Shown here piece by piece: positions 6,304 through 10,960 of a DNA stretch of 10,960 nt (positions are counted from its first letter, which is position 1; each line of letters opens with the position of its first letter). The notes under the pieces were generated by a model that worked only from the letters and a program-made list of their open reading frames with translations, had not been told where the DNA came from and made no database searches. The stretch comes from an uncultured Johnsonella sp. (GTDB lineage: Bacteria > Bacillota > Clostridia > Lachnospirales > Lachnospiraceae): contig CAAFUL010000058.1 of the NCBI GenBank assembly GCA_900766185.1, positions 1-10,960 on the forward strand, given 5' to 3'. Both the position numbers and the translations under genes were made by a program.

Positions 6304-7341
6304 CTATTTTAACTTCAACACCGGATTTTTCAAGAGGTTATTGATAAGGTCAGTGTAAATCATCTGATCGACCACTTCCGTTATGCTTGTGATTCTTTGT
6401 CCTGCATCTTTGGAAGACGCTCCGCAATGATAGATTTTCTGATGTTCGGTATTCCAGTCGATAATAATGTACCTGTCATGAAACCCTCCGCCTGATTTTT
6501 GGAATATTATCTTTCTAAACGGATATTCCTCACAAAAATCCTGATATTCAAGGGTATGAAGTCCTTTGCCGATGTTATCACTGAATATAATGACCTCTAC
6601 CGATGAAGGAATATCTTTTAACAAGACCAAAGTTTTCACTCCAATATAGTTATCTACGATATAAATGCTCTTTTTCGCTATGCTGTAAATGTTCTTATAA
6701 GCGAGATTTGCTTCGATCGGCTGTCCATTCAAAAGTAAAAATCCGTATTTGAGCTGTGGATTGCTAAGGTCGAGAATCAAGTCAGACAGTTCAGATTTAT
6801 GCACAACATTCCCTAAATTATCCACTAACCCTGCCACCTTATCTTCCACATCTCTTAAATCTCTTCTTAAATCCTGCATTTCCACGACATTACTTGTAAT
6901 CTGCATCGAAAGCTGCAAAAACTCTCTCCTACCAATCAAGCCTTGATTTTCTACAATGTAGTCTTTCATTTGCTTGAAGGTACGAATTAATGATTTACTC
7001 TGCTTGACCGCAAGCTCTCCTTTGAGAACTGTCATCAGCATATAGATTCCCTGCTCGGTAAAAGCAAAAGGCAAGTATCTTCTGCCTCCGGAACCAGCTT
7101 CCGATTTTGAGGTCGAAATTTTCGACCTCAAAATTTCCCATTCCTCTTTAGTGAGTTGAAACCTGAAATCATCATCAAATTTCTCAATATTATTTTTAAC
7201 CTGCTCATTAAATCGCTTTGTTTCATACCCATAGATTTCGGCTAATTCAAAATCCAGCATAACCTTTTGTCCTCGGATTGTATAAATCCTATTTATAACC
7301 GAATCTTGACTTACAATCATCATTTCATCTTTTTTATCCAT
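6304..7341 (-). CDS. ORF6N-domain protein with PLD-nuclease-like C-terminus
   Basis: The 345-residue protein starts with an ORF6N domain (about 13-105: INRIYTIRGQKVMLDFELAEIYG, KRFNEQVKNN, then GGRRYLPFAFTEQGIYML), the KilA-N/Bro-related DNA-binding module of phage antirepressors. A helical linker with likely coiled coil (about 140-185) follows. The C-terminal domain (about 195-325) has VEVIIFSDN, FHDRYIIID and YHCGASSKDAG: His288-x-Arg290-x4-Asp295 and Gly308-x-Ser310 match a phospholipase-D (HKD) motif with Lys replaced by Arg. It may bind DNA and cut nucleic acid, or bind it only; one HKD half per chain implies a dimer. AGAGGA precedes the ATG. Such proteins occur in prophages and defence islands. 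The gene is bracketed by repeats A and B and contains a 31-bp palindrome. Confidence 0.9.
   Translation of the reverse strand: MDKKDEMMIVSQDSVINRIYTIRGQKVMLDFELAEIYGYETKRFNEQVKNNIEKFDDDFRFQLTKEEWEILRSKISTSKSEAGSGGRRYLPFAFTEQGIYMLMTVLKGELAVKQSKSLIRTFKQMKDYIVENQGLIGRREFLQLSMQITSNVVEMQDLRRDLRDVEDKVAGLVDNLGNVVHKSELSDLILDLSNPQLKYGFLLLNGQPIEANLAYKNIYSIAKKSIYIVDNYIGVKTLVLLKDIPSSVEVIIFSDNIGKGLHTLEYQDFCEEYPFRKIIFQKSGGGFHDRYIIIDWNTEHQKIYHCGASSKDAGQRITSITEVVDQMIYTDLINNLLKNPVLKLK
7104..7134. repeat. 31-bp perfect palindrome inside the ORF6N gene
   Basis: Arms of 15 bases (7104-7118 and 7120-7134, ATTTTGAGGTCGAAA and its exact complement) flank a single T. It encodes the segment LRSKISTSK (residues about 71-79) of the ORF6N domain, just before the conserved GGRRYLPFAF block, at a place where the family varies in length. 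It could act as a hairpin in mRNA, a protein-binding site, or be an inserted palindromic unit. Confidence 0.85.
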
Positions 7342-7356
7342 TTCATTATCCTCTTA

Positions 7357-7370
7357 TTCAAATTTCCAAT
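7357..7370. repeat. 14-base repeat B, copy 2
   Basis: Exact second copy of TTCAAATTTCCAAT (first at 6279-6292). Here it lies in the 5' untranslated leader of the ORF6N gene, immediately ahead of its ribosome binding site. Confidence 0.6.
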
Positions 7371-7396
7371 ACATTTCATATACTCTATTGTATCAT

Positions 7397-7451
7397 GATT
7401 TTACAAAATCAATCTCGATACCTTGAAAAAATTTAAAACTATACCGGTATA
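7397..7451. promoter_or_regulatory. Two palindromes upstream of the ORF6N gene, possible operators
   Basis: GATTTT/AAAATC pair at 7397-7402 and 7405-7410 (14-bp dyad), and TATACCGGTATA at 7440-7451 is a perfect 12-bp palindrome. Both lie 55-110 bases upstream of the ORF6N start, between the gene and repeat A. TACAAT (about 7388-7393 on the minus strand) may be a -10 box but has no good -35 box. A DNA-binding autoregulator could use such sites. Confidence 0.4.
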
Positions 7452-7468
7452 CCTATCAGAACACAAGC

Positions 7469-7496
7469 ACACCCTTGTGTCAAGTATTGGATACAT
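7469..7496. repeat. 28-base repeat A, copy 2 (downstream of HEPN-like gene)
   Basis: This copy differs from 6248-6275 at one base. It starts 6 bases past the stop codon of the HEPN-like gene. An added hairpin ACACAAG (7461-7467) / CTTGTGT (7474-7480) uses its edge. On the minus strand its TTGACA has TCTGAT 17 bases further on, so it might help drive the ORF6N gene. Confidence 0.85.
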
Positions 7497-7502
7497 AAAT
7501 TC

Positions 7503-8759
7503 TTATAATGAGTATAGACCCTGTATATTCCAAGGTACAATAACCCATTCTCCATTACCTCTCCAAGGTACAGCGACTTCAGATTGCCCTTCACATCCTT
7601 TATAGATACAACCAAAAACTAACTCTGACTCTTTTAGTTTTTCTTTTTCTTCCCATCTTACTTTTACCACTACTTTTGATGAAGAACATCCCCTTTCTTC
7701 AATCTCTATTAACTCAAAAGAAATTAATTTCTTATTTCCAAAAAGTTCCCTACATTCTCCGGCTCTTTTTCCTTCAGATAAATTTACTGCAAACATTTCT
7801 TTTAGATATTTTGATAGTTCTCCGTAATTTTTAGCCTTCCAAGCATTTATCATATTAACAACAATCATAATGTATGGATATTCTGTATATTCTTCTACAT
7901 TTCCGCAATTGGGAACATCTTTTCCAATACATACAATTCTTTTTTTCCATGCTTCAATTTCATGCTGAATTTCGTTATTAATATTTATTTGTTTTAGTGT
8001 TTCACTTATTGGTGGAGGATTTATAGCTTTATAATACTTTTCTTTTCTGTATTCTCCACTATTTTTCATTTTCATCCAATCTGCAACTGCAAACATTAGA
8101 GCTACCACTTTACAAGAAACATATTCATTCGCATAGTTCAAATCACGACCATGAAGAATACCATTCCTATATGGAATGTATATACTCTCAGGATTAGTTT
8201 TTCTTCGACTCTTATTAAATACTTTCTTGAGTTTTTCTAATCCATCACTACATCCAACAAGACAATCCCATGCATCAATATTTGTTTCTTCTGAAAAAAA
8301 TCCTTTACTTTTTGTAAAATCATTTACAGCTCCATCAATTATTATTAGTCCTAAAGGAACGCTTGAATAATACATTTCATTAAAATGGTTTTCAAAAAAT
8401 GCTTGCAATAAGTTATATCTATCTGAAAATTCTTTTGAACTATTTTTTATCCAATGTGTAATCTCCTTAACATCTGATTTATAGTAATCTATCAGCATTT
8501 TTTCTGCACTTTCTAAACCACTTTCTTCAAATTTAGCATTACATTTTTTTATTAAATCCATACTCATACTATCATATGCACACCACCCGGAATCAGAAAA
8601 TCTACTATTGAATTTGTCTGTCTGAATCAAAATCTCATCTAATTGTTTTTCAACTTCCTTTAGTCGCTTCCTTTGATTAGAATTAAGAAATATAGATAAT
8701 AATTTCATTGATTTTATATCAGACTTAAGCTTATTCATGGAAACAAGATTTTTATTCAA
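7503..8759 (-). CDS. Large HEPN-like protein with RX4H motif, possible defence RNase
   Basis: I do not recognise a named family for this 418-residue soluble protein. The segment PYRNGILHGRDLNYANEY (197-214) carries R198-N-G-I-L-H203, the RX4-6H signature of HEPN-domain RNases; the helices before it (about 85-185, including FFENHFNEMYYSSVPLGLIIIDGAVNDF) and after it (VSCKVVALMFAVADWMK, 214-230) suit a helical HEPN-type fold. Residues about 295-415 look like a separate alpha+beta domain (YIMIVVNMINAWKAKNYGEL, then KVVVKVRW and GEWVIVPW strands), possibly NTF2-like. The start is TTG at 8759, supported by GGAGG 9 bases upstream; the next ATG (codon 8) would be too far. Proteins with this motif are common in abortive-infection and toxin systems, but this one could also be an unrelated housekeeping or immunity protein. 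Its neighbours on both sides derive from ORF6N genes. Confidence 0.85.
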   Translation of the reverse strand: MNKNLVSMNKLKSDIKSMKLLSIFLNSNQRKRLKEVEKQLDEILIQTDKFNSRFSDSGWCAYDSMSMDLIKKCNAKFEESGLESAEKMLIDYYKSDVKEITHWIKNSSKEFSDRYNLLQAFFENHFNEMYYSSVPLGLIIIDGAVNDFTKSKGFFSEETNIDAWDCLVGCSDGLEKLKKVFNKSRRKTNPESIYIPYRNGILHGRDLNYANEYVSCKVVALMFAVADWMKMKNSGEYRKEKYYKAINPPPISETLKQININNEIQHEIEAWKKRIVCIGKDVPNCGNVEEYTEYPYIMIVVNMINAWKAKNYGELSKYLKEMFAVNLSEGKRAGECRELFGNKKLISFELIEIEERGCSSSKVVVKVRWEEKEKLKESELVFGCIYKGCEGQSEVAVPWRGNGEWVIVPWNIQGLYSL

Positions 8760-8786
8760 TTTTTATTACCTCCAGTGTTTAATATT

Positions 8787-8815
8787 ATTTTAGCTATAAA
8801 TCATTTTAGCTGCAA
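8787..8815 (-). promoter_or_regulatory. Promoter of the HEPN-like gene with a 9-base direct repeat
   Basis: On the minus strand TTGCAG (8810-8815) and TAAAAT (8787-8792) are spaced by 17 bases, 28 bases before the TTG start. ATTTTAGCT occurs twice on the + strand (8787-8795 and 8803-8811, period 16), one copy over each promoter half, so a regulator could bind there. The promoter overlaps the 3' end of a decayed ORF6N gene. Confidence 0.45.
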
Positions 8816-8866
8816 TACCTGATTTTTCAAGAGCTTTTTTATTAGACCTGTATAGGATTTCTTGGT
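8801..8866 (-). pseudogene. Last 21 codons of a second ORF6N-type gene
   Basis: Minus-strand frame ending at the TGA at 8801 reads TKKSYTGLIKKLLKNQVLQL then K and stop. It aligns with the C-terminus of the ORF6N gene at 6304 (IYTDLINNLLKNPVLKLK), with both DNA and protein similarity and the same stop position; the 12-base block GATTTTTCAAGA is identical. The rest of the gene is missing: the IS1182-type element begins within about 10 bases of where the match ends. So an ORF6N paralogue once stood upstream of the HEPN-like gene on the same strand and was broken by the IS or by a deletion next to it. Confidence 0.65.
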
Positions 8867-8875
8867 AAAGAAAAG

Positions 8876-8910
8876 AGGGAAGTGTGACTCAAAATGAGTC
8901 AAACCTCCCT
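8876..8910. repeat. Hairpin at the left end of the IS
   Basis: AGGGA (8876-8880) pairs with TCCCT (8906-8910), and GACTC (8886-8890) with GAGTC (8896-8900), with partial pairing between. IS ends often hold such hairpins, which block transcription entering from outside. A TTTTT run follows on the + strand at 8914-8918, so it could also terminate rightward transcripts. Confidence 0.55.
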
Positions 8911-8926
8911 AAGTTTTTACATAAAA

Positions 8927-8952
8927 AAAGATGGCTAACGACAACCATCTTT
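8927..8952 (-). terminator. Terminator-like hairpin facing left inside the IS
   Basis: AAAGATGG (8927-8934) and CCATCTTT (8945-8952) form an 8-bp stem. On the minus strand it runs into a stretch of seven T (8923-8929), the standard form of a rho-independent terminator for leftward transcripts. Confidence 0.6.
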
Positions 8953-8956
8953 CTCC

Positions 8957-8980
8957 GTTACATGTTATAATGTAACTATG
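8957..8980 (+). promoter_or_regulatory. Extended -10 promoter giving a leaderless transposase mRNA
   Basis: TGTTATAAT (8963-8971) is a perfect extended -10 element, with no good -35 box. Six bases separate TATAAT from ATG 8978, so the mRNA should begin at or next to the start codon. The inverted repeat GTTACAT (8957-8963) / ATGTAAC (8970-8976) encloses the -10 box and may be a repressor site. Confidence 0.55.
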
Positions 8981-10731
8981 CTTACAGTTAATTATTATAA
9001 CGACTTTTTTGAAATAGGTCAACAGAAAATCAATTTTAACTTCTATGAATTGAGTTTGCCCAATGACGATCCTGTCTATACCCTAAAAAAGTTATGGAGG
9101 AGTTAAATTTTTCCGGACTGTTAGCCAATTGTTCGGATAAGGGAAGAACCGGGTATAATCCAATCATGATGTATGCAGTTATTACTTATGCAAATATGCG
9201 AGGAGTACGCTCAATTGATCGTATTGTAGATTTATGTGAAAGAGATATTGCTTTTATCTGGCTTACTCAAGGGAGAAAGCCTAAAAGAGATGCTTTTTAT
9301 GAATTTAAAGGCAAAAAACTTACTTCAGATATCCTTGATAATCTAAACTATCAGTTTATGAGACGATTACAAAAAGAAGGACTTGTAACATTAAAAGAAT
9401 TGTTTATTGATGGAACAAAAATAGAAGCTAATGCTAATCGTTATACTTTTGTATGGCGTGGAAGCATTAATTATCATCTCGCAGGTCTTCTGGATTCTAT
9501 TGATAAGCTTTATTCAAACTACAATTCTTTTTTACAAGATAACGGATTTGGTGAGAAGTATGGGCTTGAAAATGCACAAATGTTTGTGATTGATGGAATT
9601 GATAAAGTTAGAGATGTTATTGAAAAGAATAGAAAAAGAAAGATCACAAAACATAAAAAGCTATCTAATAACCGTATTATAGAGATTGATAACTGCTCGC
9701 CTATTGAAATACTTAAGCTTCAGAAGAATCTTATGGCTATTGCTAAAGGAGAAGATATTGTATTTGTTAACAGAAAGGGTAAGAGAAAGCCAAAACTTCA
9801 ACAACTCTATGAAGAACTTGAACATTGTGGACAGCGATTAATGAGCTATAAAGAATGTTTTGAAATTATGGGAAAAGATAGAAACAGCTACTCCAAAACT
9901 GATTTGGAAGCAACTTTTATGCGAACGAAGGAAGATCGTATGCTAAATGGGCAGCTAAAGCCGGCGTACAATGTACAGATAGCAGTGGAGAATTATTTTA
10001 TTGTACATAGTTATGTAAGTAATGATCGTACAGATTATAACACATTAATTCCGGTTCCCCAAAAGCATAAGGAAGCGTTTGGATCGGTACTTGAAGAAGT
10101 GACAGCAGACAGTGGCTATTGTAGTGAGAAAAATCTCTTATATTTAAAAGAAAATAAGATAGATAGTTATATAAAACTACAGGATCATGAAAAGAGAAAA
10201 ACAAGAGCATATAGTAAAGATATAGGTAAACACTATAACATGAAGACAATGGTATTTGAGGACGAGCAAGTCTATATCTGTCATGACGGTCGTGAACTGA
10301 GACATATCAACACAGAAAAGAAAGAACAGAACGGATATACACAAATATATGAAGTATATGGATGTTCAGACTGCAGTGGATGTGAACATAAGTCTAAATA
10401 CTTATACAAATATGACCCTGATAAAGATATTGATAAGAACAAAGTAATGAAGAGCAATGAAGTATGGGAAGAGCTTCGAGAGAAGTCACATGCTAATATA
10501 CAGAGTGAAAAAAGCATTCTGAAACGACAGATACGCTCTATTCAAACAGAAGGTCATTTCGGAGATATTAAAGAGAATGAAGATTTCCGACGCTTCAATT
10601 ATCGTTCTTCAGATAAGGTATATAAAGAATTTATGCTTTTTGCGATAGGAAGAAATATAAATAAATATCATCGTTTTCTCTATGCAAAACTAAAGAAATT
10701 TGAAGGAAAACTACAGGAGAAAATAGCATAA
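8978..10731 (+). CDS. IS1182-family transposase, joined by a -1 frameshift at 9085-9091
   Basis: A first frame from ATG 8978 (38 codons, MLTVNYYNDFFEIGQ to DDPVYTLKK) leads into the main frame, which is open from 9091 to the stop at 10731. A -1 shift at A AAA AAG joins them as TLKK-VMEELNFSG, restoring the usual IS1182 N-terminus before GRTGYNPIMMYAV. Numbering from the ATG at 9094, the DDE residues are probably Asp106 (FIDGTKIEANA), Asp339 (TADSGY) and Glu486 (QTEGHFGDIK). A Cys cluster CSDCSGC (424-430) is also typical. The catalytic part is complete and undamaged. The ATG at 9094 has no ribosome site upstream, so it is unlikely to be an independent start. The shift may be programmed, or a one-base loss from an A7 run. 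Confidence 0.85.
9085..9091 (+). promoter_or_regulatory. Slippery heptamer A AAA AAG (-1 frameshift site)
   Basis: In the first transposase frame the codons are CTA AAA AAG TTA, so A AAA AAG is in exactly the phase used by bacterial -1 programmed frameshift sites such as dnaX and IS3-family elements. Without slippage the frame stops at TAA 9104-9106. I saw no strong pseudoknot downstream and no Shine-Dalgarno stimulator at the usual upstream distance. Confidence 0.55.
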
Positions 10732-10754
10732 GAAAAAATGCAAAAGCAAAATTT

Positions 10755-10787
10755 CAGCCAAGGGGGTTTTATGCCCAAAAATGGCTG
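10755..10787. repeat. Hairpin after the transposase gene
   Basis: CAGCCA (10755-10760) pairs with TGGCTG (10782-10787), with GGG and CCC able to pair inside. It lies 24 bases after the transposase stop, next to the presumed right IS end. There is no T-run, so it is more likely an IS-end hairpin than a terminator. Confidence 0.4.
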
Positions 10788-10843
10788 TGTGAATCAAAGT
10801 CTGTAAATTCGAACTTTCGGACTTCTATGATAAGTATTATGTT

Positions 10844-10874
10844 AAGGCGAATGCCATCATTTGGCATTCGTCTT
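10844..10874 (+). terminator. Terminator-like hairpin right of the IS
   Basis: AAGGCGAATGCC (10844-10855) pairs with GGCATTCGTCTT (10863-10874), 12 pairs with one G-T, and a 7-base loop. The T-rich stretch after it is weak (CTTTAT). It may terminate transcripts leaving the IS. Confidence 0.5.
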
Positions 10875-10906
10875 TATGAATATAATTATCAAAAAATCAG
10901 ACCCAT

Positions 10907-10950
10907 GTCAAGGGCATCGGTCAAAGACCGATGTTTATTTTATCCTTGAC
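10907..10950. repeat. Nested perfect inverted repeats near the right edge
   Basis: CATCGGTC (10915-10922) and GACCGATG (10926-10933) form a perfect stem with an AAA loop. Outside it GTCAAGG (10907-10913) pairs with CCTTGAC (10944-10950). The inner hairpin followed by TTTATTTTAT looks like a rightward terminator, and the outer arms enclose the T-run. Positions 10801-10960 hold no gene. Confidence 0.6.
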
Positions 10951-10960
10951 TTGTGGTCGA

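Larger units (their letters stand above)
8870..10800 (+). mobile_element. IS1182-family insertion sequence, ends not fully resolved
   Basis: The transposase and the size (about 1.9 kb) fit IS1182. The left end lies between the ORF6N tail (8866) and a hairpin at 8876-8910 (AGGGA..GACTC / GAGTC..TCCCT). The right end is probably near 10790-10800, where GTGTGAATCAAA (10787-10798) matches GTGTGACTCAAA (8882-8893) at 11 of 12 bases but in direct orientation. I could not find a convincing terminal inverted repeat or target duplication, so both limits are approximate. Confidence 0.6.

Noticed and set aside
6248..7496. Integron-type gene cassettes with attC sites
   Set aside because: Repeat A lacks the RYYYAAC and GTTRRRY core sites and the long imperfect dyad of attC, and no integrase is present.
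7423..7605. Open frame of 60 codons on the + strand
   Set aside because: It runs over repeat A and antisense to the HEPN-like gene, with no ribosome site.
9094..9096. ATG at 9094 as the true transposase start
   Set aside because: It has no upstream ribosome site, and the 38 codons in the other frame before it encode the expected IS1182 N-terminus.

Overview
The window is AT-rich and uses strong AGGAGG-type ribosome binding sites. Its gene families (LytTR plus DUF3021 pair, CbrC-like zinc protein, ORF6N proteins, a low-GC IS1182-type transposase) fit an anaerobic Firmicute, most likely a member of the Clostridia/Lachnospiraceae. That placement is an inference from codon use, sites and family mix, because no rRNA or other marker gene is present. 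It reads as an accessory, decaying stretch of chromosome: small isolated genes, one clear pseudogene, gene-tail remnants, a relic CRISPR array and an insertion sequence.

Left part (1-3240). Positions 1-456 hold no convincing gene but several inverted repeats. Three genes then run leftward: a DUF45/YgjP-type metallopeptidase (2347 to 1652), a small alpha/beta hydrolase 29 bases after it (1622 to 1020), and a small acidic protein of unknown function (891 to 457). A divergent gene (2604-3191) encodes an alpha-helical protein with an immunity/HEAT-like look and ends in a good terminator. The metallopeptidase gene has a promoter so close to its ATG that the transcript is probably leaderless.

Middle (3241-6035). 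A YhcG/DUF1016-type nuclease pseudogene (3642 to 3280) carries a TGG-to-TAG type nonsense codon and lacks its C-terminal half. A LytTR regulator and a DUF3021 four-helix membrane protein follow as a translationally coupled pair (4068-4947). A partly duplicated copy of the DUF3021 gene tail and a strong two-way terminator come next. A CbrC-family cysteine-rich protein with an extra N-terminal helical region is convergent to this pair (6035 to 5184).

Right part (6036-10960). Just upstream of the cbrC-like gene is an orphan, degenerate type II-like CRISPR relic: three repeats, two spacers of 30 and 31 bases, only the central repeat intact. Next come two leftward genes that look like a defence or prophage-derived cassette. 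One is an ORF6N protein with a PLD-nuclease-like C-terminus (7341 to 6304). The other is a large HEPN-like protein with an RX4H motif (8759 to 7503). A nearly identical 28-base repeat lies just downstream of each gene. The last 21 codons of a second ORF6N-type gene survive upstream of the HEPN-like gene and are cut off by an IS1182-family element (about 8870-10800). Its transposase is split by a -1 frame change exactly at an A AAA AAG slippery heptamer and appears to be read from a leaderless mRNA.

The most notable unit is the block from 6092 to 8866: relic CRISPR repeats, flanking 28-base and 14-base repeats, an ORF6N-PLD gene containing a 31-bp palindrome, and a HEPN-like gene between two ORF6N gene tails. 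It may be a small anti-phage island, but no function is proven by the sequence.
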